A stretch of DNA of 17,666 nt, from NCBI GenBank assembly GCA_028687205.1, contig JAQUAP010000023.1:1-17666 (forward strand), read 5' to 3'. The translations under genes were made by a program, and so were the position numbers. The first letter of the stretch is position 1; each line of letters opens with the position of its first letter. Positions 1-8,991 of the stretch are shown in pieces. The notes below the pieces were generated by a model that did not search any database, was not told where the DNA came from, and worked only from the letters and a program-made list of their open reading frames with translations. Source of the DNA: Candidatus Omnitrophota bacterium. Its GTDB lineage: Bacteria; Omnitrophota; Gorgyraeia; Gygaellales; Profunditerraquicolaceae.

Positions 1-676
1 CCGCAAGATGTATAACCTGAAACTTCGCGGTATCCTTTAAAAAGGCTGCTGCCTTAAGAAATTCTGTATTGATATGCTGGCTGCCCTGGCTTCCGCCCAT
101 CACCAGCAGCGTTAGCTTATCCTTAGGCAGCCCAAAAAAATCTAAGGCCTGGGCCTTAGCGATTATCTTCAACTGCCGGCGCAAGGGATTACCGGTAAGG
201 ATTATTTTTCCCGGGTTTATCTTCAGGCGCTCTTTTGTTTCGCTAAAAGAAATGGCCGCCCGGTCGACAAATCTGGCTAACAATCTATTGGCGCGTCCGG
301 GTAAAACATTCTGTTCGTGGATTAAAGTCTTAATCCTGAAAAACCAGGCGAAAAATAAGCAAGGGATAGAATCCAGCCCCCCGAAACCTATGACGATATC
401 CGGCTTAAATCCAACGATTATCTTCAGGCTCTCCCAGGCGCCCTTAAGGAACTTTGCCAGGGCAATGAGATTATTGATATCAATGCTCCGGCTGAGCCTG
501 GGAGTAGAAATATATCTTACTTTATAATTGTCAAGCGCAATACCCGTCTTGAGGCTCCTGGACGAAAGGACCAGGAGCGTTTCTATTTCCTGATGTTTAT
601 CTTGTAAGGCGGAAATGAAGCTAGCCGCGGGGAAAATATGCCCGCCGCTTGCGCCCGTAACTACCAGGACTTTCAT
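1..676 (-). CDS. murG: MurG, lipid II-forming GlcNAc transferase (partial, 3' end missing)
   Basis: UDP-N-acetylglucosamine:MurNAc-(pentapeptide)-pyrophosphoryl-undecaprenol GlcNAc transferase converts lipid I to lipid II at the inner face of the membrane. The reading frame is open from ATG at 676 to the left edge, giving 225 visible residues of a family usually about 350-370 long, so the C-terminal donor-binding domain is mostly lost. Visible family motifs are the N-terminal glycine loop TGASGGHIFPA (7-17), GFGG (97-100), HEQN (120-123), TGNPLR (161-166) and the linker-region MGGSQGS (193-199). The start overlaps the ftsW stop by one base (TAATG), and a GGAG lies about 10 bases upstream, suggesting translational coupling. 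The order ftsW-murG is the standard dcw order. Identification is secure; the end is outside the window. Confidence 0.96.
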   Translation of the reverse strand, partial: MKVLVVTGASGGHIFPAASFISALQDKHQEIETLLVLSSRSLKTGIALDNYKVRYISTPRLSRSIDINNLIALAKFLKGAWESLKIIVGFKPDIVIGFGGLDSIPCLFFAWFFRIKTLIHEQNVLPGRANRLLARFVDRAAISFSETKERLKINPGKIILTGNPLRRQLKIIAKAQALDFFGLPKDKLTLLVMGGSQGSQHINTEFLKAAAFLKDTAKFQVIHLA

Positions 677-1770
677 TATGGATATTCTCCGGTGCGCGCG
701 ATATTCACCAGTATCCCCACGCAGACCATATCAAAAATAAAAGAAGAACCTCCGTAACTGATAAACGGCAAAGGTAATCCCTTGGTAGGCAAGACTCCGC
801 AGGATACGCCGATATTTATCGCTGCCCTGAAAGCAATCATCATCACCAGACCCAGGCTCAGGAAATATCCGAATTTATCCGGTGCGTTCTTGATTACTTT
901 AATCCCCTGCTGGATAAAAATAATAAATAAGACGATCACGCCGATAGTGCCGATTAATCCCAGCTCTTCGCCGATGATGGAAAAGATAAAATCCGTGTGT
1001 GCCGCCGGAAGATAAAATAACTTTTGCTTGGAGTGCCCTAACCCGACCCCGAATAAGCCGCCGGAACCCAGGGCTACCTGCGACTGGATTATCTGGAAGC
1101 CGCTCCCTTTAGGGTCAAGCCAGGGATTTAAAAATGCCAGGATCCGCGCCTTGCGGTAAGCCACGCTAAATATCAGCAAGTACAAGGCGGGCAAGCTGGC
1201 TAAAATCAACGATAAAAGATAAACCGGGCGCACGCCGGCGATAAAAAGCATGCTTAAGATTACGGCGCTTATGGCGATAGTGCTGCCTAAATCCGGCTGC
1301 AGCATAATGAGCATAGCGCAGGCGCCTAAAACGCACATCGGCGCCAGGAACCCTTTAAAAAAAGTCTTGATCAGGTTTCCCTTACGGCTGATAAAATCCG
1401 CCATGTAGACAATAATCGCCAGGGCGGCAAACTCTGACGGCTGGAAACTCAAAAACTTAAACCTGAACCATCTGCGCGCGCCGGCTACCTCCCTGCCTAA
1501 CCCGGGGATGAGGACTAAGACCAGCAAAACCAGAGAGATAATCAATACCGGCCGGGCAAACATTTTAAGCTTACGGTAATCGATGCTCATAAAGAAAAAA
1601 GTTAAAGCCGCTCCGATAAGCATAAAGATAAGGTGCCGCTTCAGGAAGAAAAAACCGTCCTTATACCTCTCCCAGGCATAAATACTGGAAGAGCTGTAAA
1701 TCATCACTACGCCGATAGCCATAAGGATTACGGCAACGGTAAATAAACTTATCCTGATATTACGGATCAT
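676..1770 (-). CDS. ftsW: FtsW, septal SEDS peptidoglycan polymerase
   Basis: Multi-spanning SEDS-family glycosyltransferase that polymerises lipid II at the division site with its partner FtsI. The 364-residue protein is almost entirely hydrophobic segments, fitting about ten membrane helices. Family signatures are visible: the GARRWF...QPSE block (97-113), QPDLG (158-162), AAHTDFIFSIIGEELG (256-271) carrying the aspartate (D260) matching the proposed SEDS catalytic Asp, and the C-terminal PFISYGGSS. Its length fits FtsW/RodA/SpoVE. FtsW rather than RodA is chosen because of its position between murD and murG with ftsI in the same operon. The ATG at 1770 lies one base after the murD TAG and is preceded by AGG. 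The gene ends TAA overlapping the murG ATG. Confidence 0.96.
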   Translation of the reverse strand: MIRNIRISLFTVAVILMAIGVVMIYSSSSIYAWERYKDGFFFLKRHLIFMLIGAALTFFFMSIDYRKLKMFARPVLIISLVLLVLVLIPGLGREVAGARRWFRFKFLSFQPSEFAALAIIVYMADFISRKGNLIKTFFKGFLAPMCVLGACAMLIMLQPDLGSTIAISAVILSMLFIAGVRPVYLLSLILASLPALYLLIFSVAYRKARILAFLNPWLDPKGSGFQIIQSQVALGSGGLFGVGLGHSKQKLFYLPAAHTDFIFSIIGEELGLIGTIGVIVLFIIFIQQGIKVIKNAPDKFGYFLSLGLVMMIAFRAAINIGVSCGVLPTKGLPLPFISYGGSSFIFDMVCVGILVNIARTGEYP

Positions 1771-1771
1771 C

Positions 1772-3040
1772 CTAAACCTTAATCTTATCCAGTTCCGAAA
1801 CTATGTTTTTAAAAGACCTGCCCCTCTCTTCGTAATCAGAAAACATATCAAAACTCTTGCACATCGGCGAGAATAAAACGCAATCTCCCGGGAGGCTAAG
1901 CTGGTAAGCTTTTTTTACCGCCTCTTCCAGCGTCGCTGCCTCAAGCACATTGACTTTTCCGGAAAAGGCTTTTTTAATTTTTTCCCTTGCCTCTCCGATA
2001 ACGAGGGCGGTTTTTACTTTTTTAGCTGCCAACTCCGCAACTTCGCTATAATCGTTCCCCTTTTCCCTTCCCCCGGCAATCAGGATTAGGGGCTCGCTTA
2101 AATTATTCAGCGCCCAGACAGTAGCCTCGGTAGTCGTAGACTTGGAATCATTAATAAAGCGTACTCCGTTAATTTTAAGGACTTCCTCCAAACGGTGCTC
2201 TACGCCTTTAAATTCCCCGAAGACCCGCATTACCAGGTCTTTATTTATGCCGAGTATCGCGGCTACGCTTAACACCGCTGACTGATTCGGATCCAGGCCC
2301 TCTTCTTTACGGAAATAGCTAACTTTTGATTTTGCCTCTTTGGCTAGAGCGCGGATAACCGGGTCATCATAATTTAAAACTAAATAATCCGTAGCAGTCT
2401 GATTCTTAAAGATGCGTTTTTTAGCCGTAAGGTATTCGGCCATGTCTTTATAACGGTCAAGATGATTACGGCTTAAATTAAGGAGCAAAGAAACTTTAGG
2501 CTTAAATGTATCTATATATTCCAGCTGGAAAGAGCTTACCTCCAGCGCGACAAAATCTCCGGCCTGCATATTCTGCACTTCTGAACAAAACGGCCTGCCG
2601 ATATTACCGCAGGTAAATACATTTTTACCCGCAGCCGCAAGCACTTTGCCGATTAAAGTAGTAACTGTGGTTTTGCCATTAGTGCCGGTTATGGCAATGA
2701 CCTGCGCCGGGCATAAAATCCAGGCCAGTTCAATCTCGCTGATTATGGGGATATTTTCAGCTTTCGCCCAGATAACGGGCAAAGCATCATTGGGGACTCC
2801 GGGAGAAATAACTATGAGGTCTTTATCCGCGACAAAATCCCGCGAGTGCTTTCCCAGTTCTACCTTTATCTCTTTGGATTTCAGCAGGCTAAGGTTACGG
2901 CGCGTGTTGGCGTTATCCTGATTATCCGTCACTAAAACTTGCGCGCCTAAATCGTAAAGCAAATTAGCGCAAGACACGCCGCTGCGCGCCAGGCCCACGA
3001 CCAGCACCTGCTTACCTTTAAAATAATCCTTACTGCTCAT
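1772..3040 (-). CDS. murD: MurD, UDP-MurNAc-L-alanine:D-glutamate ligase
   Basis: Cytoplasmic ATP-dependent ligase adding D-glutamate to UDP-MurNAc-L-Ala, the second peptide-stem step. The 422 residues comprise an N-terminal Rossmann-like UDP-binding domain (VLVVGLARSG, 12-21), a central Mur ligase ATPase domain with P-loop GTNGKTT (119-125), and a C-terminal domain after GVEHRLE with the NDSKSTTTEA segment typical of MurD. The NDSKSTT motif, as opposed to the MurE DNPR or MurF DTYNSNP motifs, separates it from its paralogues in this cluster. The ATG at 3040 is 8 bases after the mraY stop, with a poor Shine-Dalgarno sequence, so expression probably relies on coupling to mraY. Length is slightly below the usual 430-450. 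Confidence 0.96.
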   Translation of the reverse strand: MSSKDYFKGKQVLVVGLARSGVSCANLLYDLGAQVLVTDNQDNANTRRNLSLLKSKEIKVELGKHSRDFVADKDLIVISPGVPNDALPVIWAKAENIPIISEIELAWILCPAQVIAITGTNGKTTVTTLIGKVLAAAGKNVFTCGNIGRPFCSEVQNMQAGDFVALEVSSFQLEYIDTFKPKVSLLLNLSRNHLDRYKDMAEYLTAKKRIFKNQTATDYLVLNYDDPVIRALAKEAKSKVSYFRKEEGLDPNQSAVLSVAAILGINKDLVMRVFGEFKGVEHRLEEVLKINGVRFINDSKSTTTEATVWALNNLSEPLILIAGGREKGNDYSEVAELAAKKVKTALVIGEAREKIKKAFSGKVNVLEAATLEEAVKKAYQLSLPGDCVLFSPMCKSFDMFSDYEERGRSFKNIVSELDKIKV

Positions 3041-3048
3041 TAAATAGG

Positions 3049-4137
3049 CTAGCGAATCTTTAAAGTCACTATCGTCAGGAGCGCCAGGAGCGCCGCAATT
3101 ATCCAGAACCTGACAATGACTTTATTTTCCGACCAGTTAAGAAACTGAAAGTGATGGTGGAGCGGCGCGATCTTAAAAATACGTTTCTTGGTCAAGCGAA
3201 ATGTTCCCACCTGTAAAATCACGGATAATGCCTCAACGACAAATATCCCCCCCACAATAACTAAAAGTAATTCCTTGCGGATTAATAAGGCCACCGTCCC
3301 CAACGCCCCGCCTAAAGCCAGAGAACCGACATCTCCCATAAAAATAGAGGCGGGATAACAGTTAAACCACAAAAAGCCTAAACCCGCGCCCAGGATGCCG
3401 GCGCAAAAAATCGTCAATTCGCCGCTGCCTTTAATATAAGGGACGAGCAGGTATTCGCTTAGCTTGATGTTGCCTGAGACATAGCTTAAAATACTAAAAG
3501 CCAGGGCGACCATAACCACAATGCCGATAGCCAGGCCGTCCAGGCCGTCGGTAAGGTTGACTGCGTTAGACGTACCGGCCACGACCAAAATCACAAAGAT
3601 TATATACAACCCGTCTAAATCCAGGGCAACATTCTTCATAAACGGCACATCTAATTTTAAGCTGTTCTGGAAACCGGCCAGGAAAATAATCCCCAGGAGC
3701 AGGCCCAGGATCACCTGGCTGGTTAACTTTGTTTTGGCGCTCAGGCCTTTGGATTTATTTTTAACTTGCTTTAAATAATCGTCGGCAAAGCCGGTTATCC
3801 CCAGCCAGAGCGTGCTAAAGAGCACTACCCAGATATATTTGTTGGAAAGGTCAGCCCAGAGCAGCGTAGAAGTTACCACTGCCGCCAGGATAAGCAGCCC
3901 GCCCATAGTCGGGGTATCGGTTTTAGAACGGTGCAGGTCATCTAATTTTAGGCTGTCCCCTTTATTAATTTTTTCTCCCACCTTTAAGGCCTTTAATTTC
4001 CTGATCAGGAGCGGCCCGAGCAATAAACTGATAATAAAACTGGTAAGGACAGCCATGGCGGCGCGGAAAGTTATGTAACGGAAGATGTTAAAAGCGGAGA
4101 TCAGATCGTGGAGCGGATAGAGTAAATTATAAAACAT
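3049..4137 (-). CDS. mraY: MraY, phospho-MurNAc-pentapeptide translocase
   Basis: Integral membrane enzyme that transfers phospho-MurNAc-pentapeptide from UDP to undecaprenyl phosphate, making lipid I. The 362-residue length is typical. Conserved cytoplasmic-loop motifs are present in order: HRSKTDTPTMGG (69-80), the Asp-Asp pair in FADDYLKQ (D119, D120), NLTDGLDGLAIG (194-205), FMGDVGSLALGG (267-278) and the uracil-binding-region PLHHHFQ (325-331). About ten hydrophobic segments separate them. The ATG at 4137 follows the murF TAG with no gap (TAGATG), which suggests coupled translation. The order murF-mraY-murD is the canonical dcw order. Confidence 0.97.
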   Translation of the reverse strand: MFYNLLYPLHDLISAFNIFRYITFRAAMAVLTSFIISLLLGPLLIRKLKALKVGEKINKGDSLKLDDLHRSKTDTPTMGGLLILAAVVTSTLLWADLSNKYIWVVLFSTLWLGITGFADDYLKQVKNKSKGLSAKTKLTSQVILGLLLGIIFLAGFQNSLKLDVPFMKNVALDLDGLYIIFVILVVAGTSNAVNLTDGLDGLAIGIVVMVALAFSILSYVSGNIKLSEYLLVPYIKGSGELTIFCAGILGAGLGFLWFNCYPASIFMGDVGSLALGGALGTVALLIRKELLLVIVGGIFVVEALSVILQVGTFRLTKKRIFKIAPLHHHFQFLNWSENKVIVRFWIIAALLALLTIVTLKIR

Positions 4138-5484
4138 CTAGATTTTAAAAACCTCTTCCATTTTCATCCTGCGCGAACCCTTGACCAGGACTAAATCGGC
4201 CGGGCCCACGCCTACTTTTTCCAGCAGGACCCTGCCTGCTTCGGACGCGTTTGTGCAGTTAAATATTTTATTTTTGGCGCGCATAGCCTTATCCAAACAG
4301 CTGCGTGTCAATTCCCCCACTGTTATCAGCGTATCAGAGACCTTAAGCGCGTCTCTGACGGCCTGCGCATGCAAAGCCCGGCTTTGCTCCCCTAATTCAA
4401 GCATATCGCCCATAATAAAAATCTTTTTCCCCTTAACCGAAAAATTCTCTAAAACCCCCAAGGCGTGCTTTAGCGAAAGAGGGTTGGAATTATAGGTATC
4501 ATCGATAAACTTTATCCCCTTTATCTCGATAAAATTAAGCCTGCTTTTGGGAAGGCTAAAACCGGCTAGCCCGCAAGAGATATCCCGATAGGTTAAGCCG
4601 AAAATCCTGGCCACGGCTATGGCAAAAAGGCTGTTGTAGATATTATAATACCCCAATGTCTTTAATGCAAATTTAAATCTTTGGTTTACCTTAAAAGCGG
4701 GTTGTCCGCCAACGTATTTAACCTCACCGGCAAAAAAGTCGCTTTTGTTTTTTAAGCCCACGCTTAAGACAAAAGGGGATTTTGTTTTTTTAAGCGCTGC
4801 TTTTCTTAAAAAAACATCATCCGCATTGAAGATGGCGATAGCGGGTTTTTGCAGGCCCTTAAGCAGGCTGCATTTCTCCTTCAAGATCCCGCTTAAAGAG
4901 CTAAAGTGCTCCAGGTGCGCCGGGCCGATATTGGTAATTACGCCGATATTCGGCCGGGCGATGCGGCTAAGATAGCGGACTTCTCCAAAATGATTAGTGC
5001 CTATCTCTAAAACCGCGATGTCGTAGGCAGCATCTAATTTCAATAACGTAAGCGGCAGGCCGATATGATTATTCTTGGTCCCTTCATTTTTAAGCACTCT
5101 GAACTTTTGCGCAAGGACACTCGCAATCATCTCTTTAGCCGTAGTCTTACCGTTAGAACCGGTAACCGCGATCACCGGGATATTTTTAAATCTCTTACGG
5201 TTAAAACAGGCAATCTCTCCCAGGGCGCATGTAGTATCTTTGACCTTAATGAAAGCGACGCCTTTATGCGAGCCTCCTTTTTGCGTTATTATGCAACGCG
5301 CGCCTTTCCGAATTGCTTCCGGGATAAAGGCATGGCCGTCGAAGTTGTCGCCCTTGATAGCAATGAAAGCCTCCCCTTTTTTAAGCGTGCGCGAATCTAT
5401 GGAAATACCACTTACGGCAGTATCTTTGCTGCCTGAGATAAGCGCGCCAGAGGTGGCTTTTAATAATTCAGGGATTTTAAACAT
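4138..5484 (-). CDS. murF: MurF, UDP-MurNAc-tripeptide:D-Ala-D-Ala ligase
   Basis: Cytoplasmic ligase that completes UDP-MurNAc-pentapeptide by adding D-Ala-D-Ala. The 448 residues show an N-terminal substrate domain beginning with the SGISIDSRTLKKGEAFIAIKG block also seen in MurE, a central ATPase domain with GSNGKTTAKEM (109-119) and NNHIGLPLTLL, and a C-terminal domain with FIDDTYNSNP, which is characteristic of MurF. The chosen ATG at 5484 lies inside the end of murE (25-base overlap) and is preceded by a good GGAAGGAAG ribosome-binding site 7 bases upstream, which supports this start. It abuts mraY directly. Confidence 0.96.
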   Translation of the reverse strand: MFKIPELLKATSGALISGSKDTAVSGISIDSRTLKKGEAFIAIKGDNFDGHAFIPEAIRKGARCIITQKGGSHKGVAFIKVKDTTCALGEIACFNRKRFKNIPVIAVTGSNGKTTAKEMIASVLAQKFRVLKNEGTKNNHIGLPLTLLKLDAAYDIAVLEIGTNHFGEVRYLSRIARPNIGVITNIGPAHLEHFSSLSGILKEKCSLLKGLQKPAIAIFNADDVFLRKAALKKTKSPFVLSVGLKNKSDFFAGEVKYVGGQPAFKVNQRFKFALKTLGYYNIYNSLFAIAVARIFGLTYRDISCGLAGFSLPKSRLNFIEIKGIKFIDDTYNSNPLSLKHALGVLENFSVKGKKIFIMGDMLELGEQSRALHAQAVRDALKVSDTLITVGELTRSCLDKAMRAKNKIFNCTNASEAGRVLLEKVGVGPADLVLVKGSRRMKMEEVFKI

Positions 5485-6896
5485 CGCCTAACTTCCTTCC
5501 GGTCATCAAAGTGTATCATCTTATTTTTTAAAACCTGATAATTTTCATGGCCCTTACCCGCCAATAATACGATATCGCCTGCTTCCGCCATTAACAGAGA
5601 TCTACTGATTGCCTTTTTCCTGTCCGGAATAACGCAATAATTACTCTTGCTCAGGCCCCGAAGGATATCCTTAATTATAGCCCGGGGGTTTTCTGAGCGC
5701 GGATTATCGCTGGTGATGACAGCGAAATCAGAGAGCTCAGTTGCGACCCTCCCCATTTTCGGGCGCTTGCCCCTGTCGCGTTCGCCGCCACAGCCAAAAA
5801 GCGTGATAATCTTCCCGGGGGATAACTGCCTTAAGGCGGTAAGGACGTTTTTCAGGGCGTCATCAGTATGCGCGTAGTCAATAAATACACAAAATCCTTT
5901 TTTACCCTTTATCCGCTCCAACCTTCCCGGGACAAGAGAAAACTTTTCTAAAGCGGATTGGATAACTTTTAAGTTTATACCTGCTTTAAGCGCCCAGGCA
6001 ATGCTCGCCAGGAAATTATAGACATTATGCCTGCCGATTAAATTTATGCGGAATTTTACTTCTATGCCGGAAAATAATAAATTGAACTCCGTATGCTCAA
6101 CGTTAAACTCAATATCCTTAGCCATCACATCCGCCTGATTATTTATCCCGTAGGTAATGATTTCAGCGCGGGTATTTTTTTTAATCCGCAGCGCGCACCT
6201 ATCGTCATTATTAATTACGGCGAATGCGTCGGCGCCAAGGTTTCTAAATAGTTTCAGCTTGGCTTTAAAGTAGCCGGCTAAGGTTTTATGATAATCCAGG
6301 TGGTCCTGGGTCAAATTGGTAAATATTGCCGAATGGAAATGTACCTTGCCGACCCGCTCCTGGTCCAGGGCATGCGAAGAGACCTCCATCGCCACGTATT
6401 TAATTTTTTCTTTTTCCATGCGCGCCAGCATGGACTGGAGCTCCAGCGGCCCGGGGGTTGTATTTTTTGCCGGGATAACTTTATGCTTAAAACGGTAGTT
6501 AATCGTGCCGATTACGCCGGAAGAAAATTTTGCTTCTTTTAATATCGCCTCAAGCAGGTAGGTAATGGTGGTCTTGCCGTTAGTCCCGGTAATCCCGACA
6601 ACTTTAATCTTACGGGATGGATGGCGGTAAAACTGGGCGGCTAATCTTGCCAGGGCCAGGCGCGTATCCCTGACTCTTATCAATGCCGCTTTTCCCAGCC
6701 TTCCCACTTTTGCTTGCGTATCGCAAACTATAAATTTCGCGCCCCTCTTTAACGCCGCGTTAATAAATTTACTTCCGTCTTCCCTGGCGCCTTTTACAGC
6801 CACAAAAACAAAATCCTTCTTAACCAGGCGGGAATTAGAGCTTAAGCCCCTGATTTTTTTATTTTTTATTAATCTAACGAGATCTTCGGTTCGCAT
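5460..6896 (-). CDS. murE: MurE, UDP-MurNAc-dipeptide:meso-diaminopimelate ligase
   Basis: Cytoplasmic ligase adding the third stem amino acid. The 478 residues contain the GTNGKTT P-loop (104-110), TTPGPLELQ (146-154), the SSHALDQERV block (173-182), the FTNLTQDHLDYH segment and the C-terminal substrate motif DNPR (397-400). In characterised MurE enzymes DNPR marks meso-diaminopimelate specificity, while lysine-adding enzymes differ there; the substrate here is therefore inferred, not shown. The ATG at 6896 overlaps the end of ftsI by 23 bases and has only a weak Shine-Dalgarno sequence, implying coupling. The 3' end overlaps murF by 25 bases. The order ftsI-murE-murF is canonical. Confidence 0.96.
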   Translation of the reverse strand: MRTEDLVRLIKNKKIRGLSSNSRLVKKDFVFVAVKGAREDGSKFINAALKRGAKFIVCDTQAKVGRLGKAALIRVRDTRLALARLAAQFYRHPSRKIKVVGITGTNGKTTITYLLEAILKEAKFSSGVIGTINYRFKHKVIPAKNTTPGPLELQSMLARMEKEKIKYVAMEVSSHALDQERVGKVHFHSAIFTNLTQDHLDYHKTLAGYFKAKLKLFRNLGADAFAVINNDDRCALRIKKNTRAEIITYGINNQADVMAKDIEFNVEHTEFNLLFSGIEVKFRINLIGRHNVYNFLASIAWALKAGINLKVIQSALEKFSLVPGRLERIKGKKGFCVFIDYAHTDDALKNVLTALRQLSPGKIITLFGCGGERDRGKRPKMGRVATELSDFAVITSDNPRSENPRAIIKDILRGLSKSNYCVIPDRKKAISRSLLMAEAGDIVLLAGKGHENYQVLKNKMIHFDDRKEVRRCLKSLNY

Positions 6897-8592
6897 TTAA
6901 GTCTTCGGCTAAGGCCTGTTTAGTTTTCAGATATCTTATTACGTCGGCGGCTACATTCTTGAATACCGGGGCAGCAACCACGCCTCCGAAATAATACGGA
7001 TGCGGTTCGTCTACCGAGACGACGATAGTAATCAGCGGGTCTTCGGCAGGCGCAAAACCGATAAAGGAAGCCACAAACTTATTATGTGAATACGCGCCAT
7101 TGGGCTCCAGTTTCTGGGCGGTCCCGGTTTTTCCGGCGGAAGTAAACCCGGGGATCTGCGCCATTCTTCCGGTGCCCTCTTCCACCGCGCCGGTGAGCAT
7201 CTTGCTCATCCTGGCGGAAGTATCCAGGGAGAGGACCTTACGGATTAATACGGGAGACGTCCTTTTGATTACCTTCCCCTGCTTGTCGCGAATCTCTTCT
7301 ATAACGTAAGGCCGCATCAACTGGCCGCCATTGGCAATTACGGAAATAGCGCTGGCTAGCTGGAGCGCGGTTACGCCTACCTCCTGGCCTATGGGGATGG
7401 CGCCTATGGAGGTCTTAGACCAAAAACGCGGCTCTTTAATCATCCCGGATATTTCACCCGGTAAATCTATGCCTAACTTTGAGCCAAAACCGAATAACCT
7501 TACATACTTATATACGATATTCGGCCCCAACAACTGGGCGACTTTGGTCGTGCCGATATTACTCGATTCTTCGATTACCTCTCTAAAGGTGAGCCATCCG
7601 TGCGGCTTATGGTCATGCAGGATGTGGTTAGCCACGCGGTAAGAACCGTTTTCGCAAAAGAATTTATCCTCTTCGCTGACTCTCTTCTCTTCCAGTGCAG
7701 CGGAAGCAGTAACGATTTTAAATACTGAACCCGGTTCAAACAAATCACAGATAGCGCGGTTGCGCGTCTGGTCTTTGCTTACGTTGCTATGCTCATTCAA
7801 ATCATACGTAGGCCGGCTGGCTAAAGCCAGGATTTTTCCTGTGTGCGGGTCCATGACAATAATGCTGGCGCCTTTGGCATGGTAGGCCTTGAACGCCTTA
7901 TCCAGTTCGCGTTCGGCAATATACTGGACTACCTGGTCAATCGTTAAGACTATATCGTCTCCATCCCTGGGCAGGACCATCTTTTCCCAGATATCCAATC
8001 TTTTCTGCCGCGCGTCTCTTAAGAATATCGCCCAGCCCGGCGCGCCCCTTAAGTATTTGTCCAGGTAGAGCTCAATACCTTCTAAGCCCGTATTATCCAG
8101 GCCGGCAAAACCGATGATCTGGCTGGCCAGGTAGGTGTTCGGATAACTGCGCTTGGTCTCTCTCAAAAAACCCAATCCCTTGATATTTAATTTTTTTATC
8201 TCCGCAGCTGCCTGCGGAGTTATCTTGCGCGCCAGCCAGACAAAGTATTTTTTACGCGCTAATCTCTCCCTCAGGTAATCCCGGTTGACATTTAATATTC
8301 CGGAGAGCAGGTTAACAATACGCTCTTTATCGCTGTTTTTTATCGTGTTGGGTGAGGCATAGAGGGAATCCGCGGGCAGATTCAAGGTCTGCGGTTTTAA
8401 ATTACCATCATAGATAACTCCGCGCAGAGGCTCTAATTCTACGAAAAAGTTATGCTGTTTCCTGGCAATATTGGCAAGATAATTGGAATTGAAGAATTGG
8501 ATGTAAAGCAGGCGTCCGATACAGAAGATTAGAAAAACGAGGAAAAATAAAAATACCGCCTCGGCCTTGCGGCGATAATTGCTTATATACAC
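6874..8592 (-). CDS. ftsI: FtsI/PBP2b-type class B penicillin-binding protein, septal transpeptidase
   Basis: Class B penicillin-binding protein that cross-links septal peptidoglycan alongside FtsW. The 572 residues show a single N-terminal membrane anchor (about 11-31), a dimerisation/pedestal domain beginning at LRGVIYD (56-62), and the transpeptidase domain with SVFK (active-site Ser289, Lys292), SSN (343-345) and KTG (488-490). No PASTA repeats follow; the protein ends about 80 residues after KTG. The first codon is GTG at 8592: the in-frame codon four positions further upstream is a stop and no ATG exists before the membrane anchor. The nearby ATG two bases upstream is in another frame that stops at once. 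It lies 21 bases after the ftsL-like gene and overlaps murE by 23. Confidence 0.95.
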   Translation of the reverse strand: MYISNYRRKAEAVFLFFLVFLIFCIGRLLYIQFFNSNYLANIARKQHNFFVELEPLRGVIYDGNLKPQTLNLPADSLYASPNTIKNSDKERIVNLLSGILNVNRDYLRERLARKKYFVWLARKITPQAAAEIKKLNIKGLGFLRETKRSYPNTYLASQIIGFAGLDNTGLEGIELYLDKYLRGAPGWAIFLRDARQKRLDIWEKMVLPRDGDDIVLTIDQVVQYIAERELDKAFKAYHAKGASIIVMDPHTGKILALASRPTYDLNEHSNVSKDQTRNRAICDLFEPGSVFKIVTASAALEEKRVSEEDKFFCENGSYRVANHILHDHKPHGWLTFREVIEESSNIGTTKVAQLLGPNIVYKYVRLFGFGSKLGIDLPGEISGMIKEPRFWSKTSIGAIPIGQEVGVTALQLASAISVIANGGQLMRPYVIEEIRDKQGKVIKRTSPVLIRKVLSLDTSARMSKMLTGAVEEGTGRMAQIPGFTSAGKTGTAQKLEPNGAYSHNKFVASFIGFAPAEDPLITIVVSVDEPHPYYFGGVVAAPVFKNVAADVIRYLKTKQALAEDLNANRRSR

Positions 8593-8613
8593 ATTAAGTT
8601 TTGATTAATAAAT

Positions 8614-8982
8614 CTATGGGTTGATTGTCCTGGCTTCGGCCTGCCTTTTAATGCCGAAGACACGCGACAACATGGTTTCTTTACGTGCTGCCCCTTGCGC
8701 CAGGGTAACGCCTTCTCTGGAAGGGACTAACCTCACCAACTGGTATTTATCGGGCATCTGGAAATCTGCATGATTGGATACGCTTCCGCCGATATTCACT
8801 AAAGAGCAGTTCTTTTCAATATTATACCTTAGAATGCTGTTTTTATCCAGCAACTCCTGGAATACCGCGTATTGCCTCTGTTCGGAGTAGGCAAGCCTTA
8901 GGATCTCGGTCTGCTGGTAAACATAGAGCAGGGAGAAAAGCGTGACGCAGATAATCATCGATAAAAATTTATTCAAGCGCAT
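8614..8982 (-). CDS. ftsL: FtsL-like bitopic cell-division protein
   Basis: Small protein of 122 residues with a short positive N-terminus, one hydrophobic segment (about 5-22) and a following stretch rich in Gln, Glu, Leu and Arg (about 24-56) that could form the periplasmic coiled coil. FtsL proteins are poorly conserved, so the call rests on topology and on position exactly between rsmH and ftsI, where ftsL sits in dcw clusters. Its expected role is binding FtsB and FtsQ and activating FtsW-FtsI. The last 60 or so residues, after about NIGGSVSN, are basic and not obviously coiled coil. The ATG at 8982 is 9 bases after the rsmH stop, with AAGGA about 13 bases upstream inside rsmH. It could be an unrelated membrane protein, but the context makes this unlikely. 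Confidence 0.75.
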   Translation of the reverse strand: MRLNKFLSMIICVTLFSLLYVYQQTEILRLAYSEQRQYAVFQELLDKNSILRYNIEKNCSLVNIGGSVSNHADFQMPDKYQLVRLVPSREGVTLAQGAARKETMLSRVFGIKRQAEARTINP

Positions 8983-8991
8983 ATCTTTTTT

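Noticed and set aside
8570..8594. ATG at 8594 as the ftsI start
   Set aside because: This ATG is in a different frame that reaches TAA after two codons; the ftsI frame begins with the GTG two bases downstream.
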